DNA of 7,416 bases from Chloroflexota bacterium. GTDB lineage: Bacteria > Chloroflexota > Anaerolineae > Anaerolineales > Villigracilaceae. Below, piece by piece: positions 1-6,258 of the stretch (position 1 is its first letter; the number at the start of each line of letters is the position of its first letter). The notes beneath the pieces are model-generated. The model ran no database searches. It had not been told where the DNA came from and saw only the letters and a program-made list of their open reading frames with translations. The DNA lies in NCBI GenBank assembly GCA_021823555.1, contig JAKANW010000128.1:1-7416 (forward strand), given 5' to 3'. The position numbers were made by a program, and so were the translations under genes.

Positions 1-23
1 TCAAAACAGAAGGGCAGTTTTAA

Positions 24-179
24 TCATCGTTCAACCCTAAAGGGTGCCTGAACCTGGATCAGGAAGCCTTTTCATTTATCAATCTTCTGTTTCGTATCAC
101 GCGCATCTATGGCGGGCAAACGGGAAATAATCTGACAGATTTTCTACCCATCCTTGGCAGATATAACATCCCCGTCTTC
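24..179 (+). pseudogene. Open 5' continuation of the SNF2 ATPase frame, closed by TAA at 21-23
   Basis: The helicase frame stays open upstream of the TTG at 180 to base 24, and the 52 residues look like real protein: LDQEAFSFINLLFRI at about 54-98, then YGGQTGN and IPVFLGKTNYPEK running across 180. No ATG is in frame here. The stop at 21-23 closes the frame. A second frame (1-48) is open and reads SKQKGSFNHRSTLKG before a TGA at 49-51. The simplest reading is that the gene starts outside the window and has a nonsense change or a frameshift near bases 20-48. A late non-ATG start is the alternative. Proteins of this family usually carry a further N-terminal region, often with a SWIM-type zinc finger, which is not seen. 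Confidence 0.5.
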
Positions 180-2717
180 TTGGGTAAAACCAATTATCCT
201 GAAAAAATCGAACGCCGCTTGCATATCCTCCCCGACCCCATTGAAATTCAAATTGACATGCAGTCGGACGAGACGAAACTCAGCCTGCAGGCAGGCTTCG
301 AGAAAAACGGAACCTTCGCCCACATCCACAAGAAAATCGAAGTGATGACCACCAACCCCACCTGGGTCCTGATGGATGACACGATTGCCCAAATCGAAAA
401 CAGCCGCGCCCTGGAAATACTTTCCGCCTTTCCCATCGAAATCCCCAATCAACAGGTGGAACTCTTTCGCGAGCAATACTTCCCGCTCATCGCGCAAGCC
501 CTGCCCATCAAAAGCGACATCGTCCAATGGCGCGATATTCACGCCGAAGCCGTGCCGCGCCTGTACCTGCACGAAGACAAGGACAACATACTGCGCGCCG
601 TCCTGCGTTTTGGCTACGGCGAACACGAAGCGCGGCTGGGCAAATCCAATGAGCCGCCTTACGGCGTTTTCAGCATTCCCGACACATGGGAACTCATCCG
701 CGTTCACCGCCAGCCCGACCGCGAAAATCATTTTTATCAACTGCTTACCGACCCCGTCTATCGCCTCAAACGCGCCGGCGCTCCGCATCCCTACGGCACA
801 CTCGAACTGCGCGCCCGCGCCCATCCCTTCGATTTTCTCATGCACTCCATTCCCCTGCTCACCCAGGCGGGCTTTGAAATTTACGGTGAAGAGGATCTCA
901 AACTCGGCAGGGTCAATCGCAACACGCCCACCCTGCGCGTGAGCATCACCTCGGGCATTGATTGGTTCGATCTCAAAGCCATCGTCGAGTTCGGCGACCA
1001 GCAGGCCTCCTTCCACGACATTCGCAAAGCCCTCAAACGCGGCGAGAACTACATCAAACTGGCTGATGGCTCCATCGGCCAGATTCCCGCCGAGTGGCTG
1101 GAGAAATATAAACACCTGTGGGGATTGGCGCAGGAAACCGAGGACGGATTCCGCCTCAACGACATTCACCTCTCTTTGATCGATTCCCTGCTCGAAGACG
1201 ACGCCACGATTCAGACTCCCCCAGAGCTGATCCAGCGCCGGGAGCGTTTCCGCAGCTTCGAGCGGATCGCGCCGCAGCCGCTTCCCGCAGGCTTCACTGG
1301 CGAGCTGCGTCCCTACCAAAAACACGGCTACGATTGGCTGCACTTCCTCAGGGAATATAACTTCGGCGGCATCCTGGCAGACGACATGGGGCTGGGCAAA
1401 ACAGTTCAGGTGTTGACCTATCTCCAATCCTTAAATGAAATCCGTGCTGAGCGGAGCGACCCGACAGGGGAGCGCAGTCGAAGCACTGCCGCGCTGCTCG
1501 TCGTCCCCAAAAGTTTGATCACCAACTGGCAGAGAGAATCCGAAAAGTTCACGCCCAGTCTGCGCTTCCTCGAATACATGGGAAACTTCCGCAACAAGGA
1601 TATTTCTGTTTTCAATGACTATGATGTGATCCTCACCACCTACGGAACCATGCTGCGCGACATCGAGATTTTGCATAAATATAAATTTCATCACATCATC
1701 CTCGACGAATCGCAAGCCATCAAAAATCCGCTGGCGAAGAGCGCCAAGGCAGCGCGGCTGTTGAATGCAGAGCATCGCATCGTGATGACAGGCACGCCTG
1801 TCGAAAACAACACCTTTGAGTTGTGGTCACAGTTTGCATTTTTGAACCCTGGCTTGCTCGGCAGCATGGATTATTTCAAGAAGGAGTTTGCCAACCCCAT
1901 CGAGAGCGCGGGCGATGAAAAGACCGCCGAGACCTTGCGGAAACTGGTTTACCCCTTCATCCTGCGCCGCACAAAAGAACAAGTCGCGCTCGAACTTCCA
2001 CCGCGCACCGAACGCATCGTCTACACCGACTTGGACTCGGCGCAGAAAAAACTGTACACGCAGACGCGGGAAAGATACCGCGCCGAATTGCTGGGCTTGA
2101 TCGAAAGCGAAGGCATGAACCATGCCCGCTTCAAGGTGCTGGAAGGCCTGTTGCGCCTGCGGCAGATTGCCATTCACCCCGCGCTGGTGGATAAGAATTA
2201 CAAAGGTGAAGCGCCCAAGTTCGAAATGCTGCTCGAAACACTCGAAACCCTGCAAGCCGAAAATCACAAGGCGTTGATTTTCTCGCAATTTGTGGAGACA
2301 CTCAAACTGGTGAAGAAGGAATTGGAGGCGCGCAAGATCAAATACGCCTATCTCGACGGGCAGACTCCCCACCGTCAATCCCGCGTGGACATGTTCCAGA
2401 ACGACCCTTCAATTCCATTTTTCCTCATCAGCCTCAAAGCGGGCGGCGTAGGTTTAAACCTGACCGCTGCCGATTACATCATCCACCTCGACCCGTGGTG
2501 GAATCCCGCCGTCGAAATGCAAGCCTCCGACCGCGCCCACCGCATCGGGCAGACCAAACCTGTCTTCATTTATAAAATCATTGCCCGCGACACGGTGGAG
2601 GAAAAGATTCTGCAATTGCAGGAAAAGAAACGCGCCCTTGTCAAGAGCATCATCGCCACCGAAGCCAGCTTCTTCAAATCGCTGACACAGGATGATGTGA
2701 AAGTGTTGTTCGAGTAA
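180..2717 (+). CDS. SNF2/SWI2-family DNA-dependent ATPase (helicase-like), 5' end uncertain
   Basis: This is a cytoplasmic superfamily 2 ATPase of the SNF2/RapA type, which moves along double-stranded DNA to remodel protein-DNA complexes; its specific target is unknown. About 375 N-terminal residues belong to the helicase-associated region of bacterial SNF2 proteins. The RecA-like core starts at LRPYQKHGYDWL (about 376). Walker A is DDMGLGKT (401-408), the DEAH-box equivalent is DESQ (509-512) and motif III is TGTPVENN (537-544). The second lobe starts near KALIFSQF (697), with motif V SLKAGGVGLNL (from 751) and motif VI DRAHRIGQ (784-791), which holds the arginine finger. All catalytic motifs are intact. 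The C-terminal end, SLTQDDVKVLF, is typical of the family. The TTG start has no Shine-Dalgarno sequence and the frame is open further upstream, so the start is not trusted; the first in-frame ATG is at 258. A repeat-like insert is seen at residues 422-437. The family call is firm. Confidence 0.93.
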   Translation: MGKTNYPEKIERRLHILPDPIEIQIDMQSDETKLSLQAGFEKNGTFAHIHKKIEVMTTNPTWVLMDDTIAQIENSRALEILSAFPIEIPNQQVELFREQYFPLIAQALPIKSDIVQWRDIHAEAVPRLYLHEDKDNILRAVLRFGYGEHEARLGKSNEPPYGVFSIPDTWELIRVHRQPDRENHFYQLLTDPVYRLKRAGAPHPYGTLELRARAHPFDFLMHSIPLLTQAGFEIYGEEDLKLGRVNRNTPTLRVSITSGIDWFDLKAIVEFGDQQASFHDIRKALKRGENYIKLADGSIGQIPAEWLEKYKHLWGLAQETEDGFRLNDIHLSLIDSLLEDDATIQTPPELIQRRERFRSFERIAPQPLPAGFTGELRPYQKHGYDWLHFLREYNFGGILADDMGLGKTVQVLTYLQSLNEIRAERSDPTGERSRSTAALLVVPKSLITNWQRESEKFTPSLRFLEYMGNFRNKDISVFNDYDVILTTYGTMLRDIEILHKYKFHHIILDESQAIKNPLAKSAKAARLLNAEHRIVMTGTPVENNTFELWSQFAFLNPGLLGSMDYFKKEFANPIESAGDEKTAETLRKLVYPFILRRTKEQVALELPPRTERIVYTDLDSAQKKLYTQTRERYRAELLGLIESEGMNHARFKVLEGLLRLRQIAIHPALVDKNYKGEAPKFEMLLETLETLQAENHKALIFSQFVETLKLVKKELEARKIKYAYLDGQTPHRQSRVDMFQNDPSIPFFLISLKAGGVGLNLTAADYIIHLDPWWNPAVEMQASDRAHRIGQTKPVFIYKIIARDTVEEKILQLQEKKRALVKSIIATEASFFKSLTQDDVKVLFE
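1444..1486 (+). repeat. Repeat-like segment inserted in frame in the SNF2 gene
   Basis: Between Walker A and the motif Ia strand (LLVVPKSL), the linker is longer than usual and reads AERSDPTGERSRST. The DNA has an imperfect internal direct repeat, GAGCGGAGCGAC at 1449-1460 and GAGCGCAGTCGA at 1470-1481, and the ends GTGCT (1444-1448) and AGCAC (1482-1486) are inverted complements. The GAGCGNAGTCGAAGC pattern resembles dispersed intergenic repeats that I associate with Chloroflexota-like genomes, but this is from memory and no second copy is present in the window. The reading frame is kept. Confidence 0.45.
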
Positions 2718-2723
2718 TTGCCC

Positions 2724-2866
2724 ATGTTCACCTACCCCGATTACGTTTACAAAACGCTTGCCCGCGCCCGCGATGAAGGACAGTGGAGTGTGATCCAGGC
2801 GCGATGCCCCAGTTTTTCGCCGCACTCGTCACAGGTGGAATCCTGATGGGAGATGAAGACTTTTAG
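2724..2866 (+). pseudogene. Small coding-like remnant in two frames
   Basis: Six bases after the helicase stop, an ATG at 2724 opens a 40-codon frame that ends at TGA 2844-2846 and begins MFTYPDYVYKTLARARDEGQ. From ATG 2804, another frame reads MPQFFAALVTGGILMGDEDF and ends at TAG 2864-2866. Each half looks protein-like over a different part, with the switch around QWSVIQA / MPQFF, which suggests one short gene end joined by a frameshift. No family is recognised. It may be the decayed tail of a gene or simply chance. Confidence 0.25.
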
Positions 2867-2891
2867 ATTCACGCGAAGGTTTCTCCGTACC

Positions 2892-2933
2892 GCGACATTC
2901 ATGTCGCACCCACGCAAGCGATATAAATATCGC
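2892..2933. repeat. Tandem pair of 16-bp palindromes (family A, copy 1)
   Basis: Two perfect dyads lie 10 bases apart: GCGACAT-TC-ATGTCGC (2892-2907) and GCGATAT-AA-ATATCGC (2918-2933). Each has 7-bp arms and a 2-base centre. Relative to the first, the second has a T for C in the left arm and the matching A for G in the right arm, so symmetry is kept. The second dyad is followed directly by GTTA. The arrangement matches the copy at 5480-5523. It lies in the convergent gap between the helicase and the small minus-strand gene. It could act as an RNA hairpin, a protein site or a mobile extragenic palindrome; the sequence does not say which. Confidence 0.75.
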
Positions 2934-2938
2934 GTTAT

Positions 2939-2999
2939 TCTCTACCGTACATTTAGCCGCAATTTGCACAAAAATCCACTCGTATTTGTACGGTAGAGA
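2939..2999. repeat. 13-bp perfect inverted repeat in the convergent gap
   Basis: TCTCTACCGTACA (2939-2951) and TGTACGGTAGAGA (2987-2999) are exact inverted complements around a 35-base AT-rich centre. It stands seven bases from the stop codon of the small minus-strand gene and between converging genes, so a transcription end or a repeat boundary is plausible. The large loop and the lack of a T-run argue against a classical intrinsic terminator. It could also be the terminal inverted repeat of a very small (61-base) element. Confidence 0.6.
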
Positions 3000-3005
3000 G
3001 TCGCG

Positions 3006-3383
3006 TTACAGGGTTTCCAGCAATCCCTTTCCAAATGAGGTCAGGCGGATTTCAGCAAGATACCACGATTTATATCCATCGCTCGTTTTTTCTTTGCACT
3101 CGTACTCCAGGATACCGAAGCCAGCCAAGGGATATATCACCGTGCGGGCAATGGCAGAGCACATGGTATTGTTCACAAAAGTTTGATCAGAGCTTGGCCA
3201 GGTGAAGCGCGTCTCCTTGATCAACTTGTCGGCGAACGGTTCAAAGTCAACTGATTTGCCGACGCGCAATTCCAACAGGCGTTTGAGAACGATTTCCTTG
3301 AAACCGACCGGCAATCCGCGCTCCAAACCTGAGACGGGGAACGCGATGCGCCAATCTTCGTAATGCCACCAAACATCGAGCAT
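3006..3383 (-). CDS. Hypothetical protein, probably an N-terminally truncated gene
   Basis: The 125-residue product begins MLDVWWHYEDWRIAFPVSG and ends LTSFGKGLLETL. I recognise no family. It has no signal peptide or membrane segment. The C-terminal part (about residues 75-125), a helix followed by GILEYECKEK and a strand-like YLAEIRLTSFGKGLL, has the feel of a winged-helix fold, but this is weak. The ATG at 3383 has no clear ribosome binding site, and the frame is open and coding-like upstream (GEAFLNALPLLQLGF at 3384-3428) until it meets the palindromic cluster at 3457-3539. The frame has no stop back to the TAG of the lipoprotein gene at 3585, and no ATG, GTG or TTG lies in between. I infer the 3' part of a longer gene whose 5' end was lost or displaced. 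The TAA stop lies in the CGCGTTA heptamer shared with the palindromes. Confidence 0.6.
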   Translation of the reverse strand: MLDVWWHYEDWRIAFPVSGLERGLPVGFKEIVLKRLLELRVGKSVDFEPFADKLIKETRFTWPSSDQTFVNNTMCSAIARTVIYPLAGFGILEYECKEKTSDGYKSWYLAEIRLTSFGKGLLETL

Positions 3384-3456
3384 AAACCCCAGTTGAAGCA
3401 GGGGAAGCGCATTCAGAAAAGCCTCGCCGCTGGATGTTTTTCCAAATATGGGACTC

Positions 3457-3539
3457 GGGGATGAATCCCCCGCCTCAGTACATGGAAGTCGGTTGAAACC
3501 GACTCGGCGCGCCAGCCCGCAGGGCTTCCATGCACTGAG
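3457..3539. repeat. Composite palindromic element (nested hairpins)
   Basis: Several dyads are packed into about 80 bases. GGGGAT-GA-ATCCCC is at 3457-3470. An outer 15-bp inverted repeat with one mismatch pairs CTCAGTACATGGAAG (3474-3488) with CTTCCATGCACTGAG (3525-3539). Inside it are AGTCGGTT-GA-AACCGACT (3487-3504), GGCGCGCC (3506-3513) and AGCCC-GCA-GGGCT (3514-3526). The cluster would fold into a branched structure in RNA or single-stranded DNA. No transposase is nearby. It looks like a composite extragenic palindrome (REP/MITE-like) in the gap between the lipoprotein and the small hypothetical gene. Confidence 0.75.
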
Positions 3540-3584
3540 CAGGCGGCTTCGCGAAGTACCTGAAGGGTGAAGAGAGAAACGTGG

Positions 3585-4163
3585 CTATTGTGCCAAACCT
3601 TGCAGGTGGGCAATCAGGGCATTGAGCAAAGCAGAGGACGCGCCGCCGTTCGAACCAGAGGTGACGCCTTGCGCGGCTTGTTTGGTAGCGCGCGCTTCCA
3701 GGGACATCCCACTCCCCTGACCCGAACCTGGCTGTCCTGAACCGTTTCCCAATGTAACGCCATTGGCAGATGCCCAGACTTGAATGTCGGCAGAGGTAAG
3801 TTTCATTTCGCGGATGGCGGACAACTGATCGGGCGTGAATGTGGCTTCGATTTGTGCAAGCAGGGCATTGACTTCAGTCTGCGCGTTGTTGCCCGTGCGG
3901 GTCATGTTCAGCAGTCCCTCCCAAAGTGGGAGCATAGCCTTCGCCTGGTCTGCTGTGATGGGCGTGTTCGTCTCGGCTAGTTTCAGTGAGCCAAGGGTCA
4001 ATTGCAAGCGGGTGTTGAGCGCGTTTTCGTAACTGACATCCAGGCTGGGGCTGATGTAGGCACCAGAATTGGAAGATGTCGTCGAAGCAGGATCAGCCGT
4101 CCCCCCGCAGGAAGCGAGGAGGAGAGAGAAGAACAAGATGGTAATAAGAGAAATGCGAGACAT
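3585..4163 (-). CDS. Hypothetical lipoprotein downstream of the ABC efflux genes
   Basis: The 192-residue protein starts with a lipoprotein signal: MSRIS, a hydrophobic run (6-17) and the lipobox LAS-C (cysteine 19), then a Ser/Thr-rich linker to about 35. It should be exported and lipid-anchored on the outer face of the membrane. The mature part has one helical domain (about 42-130) with LTLGSLKLAET (55-65), QAKAMLPLWEGLL (73-85) and FTPDQLSAIREMKLTSADIQ (109-128). The TPDQ stretch recalls the LTxxQ motifs of Spy/CpxP-type periplasmic helpers, but only weakly. A Gly/Ser/Gln linker (139-153) and an Ala-rich tail that may form a helix (175-192) follow. AAGGA lies about ten bases before the ATG, which supports the start. 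It lies 86 bases after the permease in the same direction, so it may be co-transcribed with it. Its function is unknown. Confidence 0.85.
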   Translation of the reverse strand: MSRISLITILFFSLLLASCGGTADPASTTSSNSGAYISPSLDVSYENALNTRLQLTLGSLKLAETNTPITADQAKAMLPLWEGLLNMTRTGNNAQTEVNALLAQIEATFTPDQLSAIREMKLTSADIQVWASANGVTLGNGSGQPGSGQGSGMSLEARATKQAAQGVTSGSNGGASSALLNALIAHLQGLAQ

Positions 4164-4175
4164 TGAGGAGTATCC

Positions 4176-4180
4176 TTTCG
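4176..4180 (-). promoter_or_regulatory. Ribosome binding site of the lipoprotein gene
   Basis: On the minus strand the bases before the ATG at 4163 read AAAGGATACTCCTCA. The AAGGA core fits a Shine-Dalgarno sequence and supports this start. Confidence 0.5.
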
Positions 4181-4197
4181 ATTGTCAGGAGTTAGTC

Positions 4198-4241
4198 CGT
4201 GTTGCGTGTTCCGTTGGGTATTCCACGAAATACGCAACACG
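4198..4241. repeat. 10-bp perfect inverted repeat between permease and lipoprotein genes
   Basis: CGTGTTGCGT (4198-4207) and ACGCAACACG (4232-4241) are exact inverted complements around a 24-base centre. On the minus strand the hairpin begins eight bases after the permease stop codon at 4250. No T-run follows, so a strong intrinsic terminator is unlikely; partial attenuation or 3'-end protection of the upstream message is possible. It may also be a copy of a dispersed intergenic repeat. Confidence 0.55.
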
Positions 4242-4249
4242 AAACGCGT

Positions 4250-5461
4250 TTATTCACGCCGCAGGGCTTCGATCGGGTCGAGCTTTGCCGCGCGGGTGGC
4301 AGGGTAATATCCAAAGAAGATGCCGACAGCCGCGGCCGCGCCAAACGCCAGCGGGATGGAGAGCGGGACGATTTCCGTGCGCATAGTTCCAAGAGTTCCG
4401 AACAGGTACGACCCGCCGACGCCGACCAAGACGCCGACCAATCCGCCAACAAGACTGAGGATGACGGCTTCGATCAGGAACTGCGTCAGCACATTGGAGG
4501 CGCGCGCACCCAGAGCCTGACGCAAGCCGATCTCGCGGGTGCGTTCGGTGACGGAGACCAGCATGATATTCATGATGCCGATGCCGCCAACGAGCAGCGA
4601 GACGCCTGCCACCCAGGCCAGCAGGTCACGAAAGGCTGCGGTGGTGGCTTCCTGTGTGGCAATGATGTCCTGTTGGGTCTGCACGATGAAATCGGGTTTG
4701 GCTGCGTTAACATCGTGGCGTTCGGCCAGCAGCGCGGTAGTCTGGGCGATGATGCTGAGAATTTGATCCCGGCTTTCAGCTTTGAGATAGATGATGCGGA
4801 CGGTTTCGGTGCGGAGCGGAGAGGTGGTCATATATTTTTGGAAAACAACGCTGAGGGGCAGGTAGATGCGCGCATCGTAGTCCACATCAGATACGATGCC
4901 TTTCGCTTCCATCACGCCGATGACGGTCAGTTTGGTGGAGCCGACAGTGATGGTCTGCCCGATGGCGCTTTCTTCACCGAACAGATCAGTGGCAATGCCC
5001 GCGCCAAGCACCACCAGTTTCGCCTTGCGGTCATCCTCATCGGCGGTGAAGTAACGTCCCTCGGCAACAGCATAATCGCGCACATCGGGAAAATCAGCAG
5101 TTGTGCCAATGAGTGCAATGGACTCCAGAGTCACGCCTCCGACGTGGATGTTTTGCGGCGCGGGGGATTGTTCGGCGGAAATGCCCGTGATGCCAACCAC
5201 CTGCTCGGCGATAGCGTAGGCATCATCGAGCAGCAGAGTGCGCGCCGCGCCGGGGATGCCGCGCATGGGCGAGACAATTATCAGGTTCGCGCCCAGCGCG
5301 TTGATCTGTTCTGCTATCGCCGCTTCCGCGCCTGCGCTGACTGCCAGCATGACGATGACCGATGCCACGCCGATGATCACGCCGAGGGTGGTGAGAAACG
5401 AGCGGACCTTGTTGAGCATCAGGCCTTCCCAGGCCGTGCGAAATATTTTTTTGAACTTCAT
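4250..5461 (-). CDS. MacB/FtsX-type ABC transporter permease
   Basis: This is the membrane subunit of a type VII (MacB-like) ABC exporter, which transmits ATPase motion to extracytoplasmic domains rather than forming a classical channel. The 403 residues are normal length for a permease separate from its ATPase. One membrane segment lies near 22-44 (TTLGVIIGVASVIVMLAVSAG). A large extracytoplasmic MacB_PCD domain covers about 45-275, and the C-terminal FtsX domain has three membrane segments (about 280-302, 328-357 and 365-386). The hallmark GIGIMNIMLVSVTERTREIG (293-312) followed by LRQALGA is present, as is the terminal PATRAAKLDPIEALR. AGGA lies about ten bases before the ATG. It follows the ATPase by 63 bases and surely pairs with it. 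Substrate is unknown: macrolides, lipoproteins, peptides and siderophores are all known for the family, so I give no macB symbol. Confidence 0.95.
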   Translation of the reverse strand: MKFKKIFRTAWEGLMLNKVRSFLTTLGVIIGVASVIVMLAVSAGAEAAIAEQINALGANLIIVSPMRGIPGAARTLLLDDAYAIAEQVVGITGISAEQSPAPQNIHVGGVTLESIALIGTTADFPDVRDYAVAEGRYFTADEDDRKAKLVVLGAGIATDLFGEESAIGQTITVGSTKLTVIGVMEAKGIVSDVDYDARIYLPLSVVFQKYMTTSPLRTETVRIIYLKAESRDQILSIIAQTTALLAERHDVNAAKPDFIVQTQQDIIATQEATTAAFRDLLAWVAGVSLLVGGIGIMNIMLVSVTERTREIGLRQALGARASNVLTQFLIEAVILSLVGGLVGVLVGVGGSYLFGTLGTMRTEIVPLSIPLAFGAAAAVGIFFGYYPATRAAKLDPIEALRRE

Positions 5462-5479
5462 AGCTGTTTTTCCTGTAGT

Positions 5480-5523
5480 GCGACATTTATGTCGCTGGCA
5501 TAGTAGGGCGACATGAATGTCGC
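5480..5523. repeat. Tandem pair of 16-bp palindromes (family A, copy 2)
   Basis: GCGACAT-TT-ATGTCGC (5480-5495) and GCGACAT-GA-ATGTCGC (5508-5523) have 7-bp arms and a 12-base spacer, and the second dyad is followed by GTTA. The arrangement and orientation match 2892-2933. It fills most of the 63-base gap between ATPase and permease: the last dyad ends one base before the ATPase stop codon, and the first lies upstream of the permease ribosome binding site. In the operon mRNA it would make two hairpins that might alter the ratio of the two subunits. Confidence 0.8.
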
Positions 5524-5524
5524 G

Positions 5525-6244
5525 TTACGATTTTCCCGGGCAGTTGTTGGAACCGTCGCGCCCATCGGAGAGGATCTTCCCATCCTTGACACAGATGACG
5601 CGTTCCGCATGAGCGGCAATATCCGGCTCGTGCGTCACCATGACAATGGTCGCACCGCCCTTGTGGAGATTATGAAGGATGTCCATGATCTCCACGCTGG
5701 ATTTGGAGTCGAGATTGCCGGTCGGCTCATCGGCCAAAATCAGCGGCGGTTGGTTGACCAGGGCGCGCGCGATCGCCACGCGTTGCTGCTGTCCACCAGA
5801 TAACTGATTGGGGCGATGATGCAGGCGTCCCTCCAGTCCGACCGCGTTGAGCGAGGCTACGGCTCGGGCTTCGGCGTCCTCGTCGCTCACGTCTTCCTCG
5901 TTGTAGAGCATGGGGAGCATCACATTGGAAAGAGCGCTCAAACGCGGAAGCAGGTTGAACGACTGGAAGATAAATCCAAGTTTCTCGTTCCGAATTTCAG
6001 CCAGTTCATCCTTGCTCATTTGACTCACGTCATGCCCATCGAGAAAATACCGACCGGATGTGGGACGATCCAGACAGCCAACGATGTTCATCAAAGTGGA
6101 CTTGCCCGAACCCGAATGTCCCATGATGGCGACGAACTCGCCGCGTTCCACTTGAACATCCACGCCTGCCAGTGCATGAACCACCGCATCGCCTTCACCG
6201 TACACTTTTGTCAGACCACTAATTTCGATTAGATAATTATTCAT
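5525..6244 (-). CDS. MacB/LolD-type ABC transporter ATP-binding protein
   Basis: This cytoplasmic ATPase powers the partner permease at 4250-5461. The 239 residues match the usual size of MacB/LolD-type ATPases. Walker A is GHSGSGKST (42-50), the Q-loop is FQSFNLLP (Q94), the ABC signature is LSGGQQQR (148-155), Walker B is LILADEP with catalytic E173, and the switch histidine is H205 in VTHEPD. The HSGSGKST and TGNLDS signatures are typical of this subfamily. The frame is open upstream to 6376, but the extra 44 residues come from translating the GC-rich palindromic repeat at 6259-6331, so the start at ATG 6244 is chosen: it gives [18 protein letters not shown] and has AGGAG six bases upstream. 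The gene follows the adaptor by 91 bases. Its TAA stop lies in CGCGTTA adjoining the palindrome pair. Confidence 0.96.
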   Translation of the reverse strand: MNNYLIEISGLTKVYGEGDAVVHALAGVDVQVERGEFVAIMGHSGSGKSTLMNIVGCLDRPTSGRYFLDGHDVSQMSKDELAEIRNEKLGFIFQSFNLLPRLSALSNVMLPMLYNEEDVSDEDAEARAVASLNAVGLEGRLHHRPNQLSGGQQQRVAIARALVNQPPLILADEPTGNLDSKSSVEIMDILHNLHKGGATIVMVTHEPDIAAHAERVICVKDGKILSDGRDGSNNCPGKS

Positions 6245-6250
6245 CACAAC

Positions 6251-6255
6251 TCCTC
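6251..6255 (-). promoter_or_regulatory. Ribosome binding site that decides the ATPase start
   Basis: On the minus strand GAGGAGTTGTG stands directly before the ATG at 6244, giving a good Shine-Dalgarno match with a spacer of about six bases. This supports 6244 over the longer frame from 6376. Confidence 0.65.
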
Positions 6256-6258
6256 TTG

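Noticed and set aside
144..1427. 427-codon open frame on the minus strand opposite the SNF2 gene
   Set aside because: It lies wholly antisense to a gene with firm family motifs, shows no recognisable motif, and its length is explained by the codon bias of the real gene.
2892..2999. CRISPR array from the repeated palindromes
   Set aside because: Only two short dyads occur, with a 10-base spacer; there are no further units and no cas genes.
2939..2999. Classical rho-independent terminator
   Set aside because: The loop is 35 bases long and no T-run follows either arm, so it is listed only as an inverted repeat.
3413..3613. 66-codon minus-strand frame across the composite palindrome
   Set aside because: It is mostly a translation of the repeat element and overlaps the end of the lipoprotein gene; no coding signal.
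4199..5503. 434-codon open frame on the plus strand opposite the permease
   Set aside because: Its product is Asp/His/Gly-rich, low in hydrophobic structure and without motifs; the minus strand carries a clear MacB/FtsX permease with a ribosome binding site.
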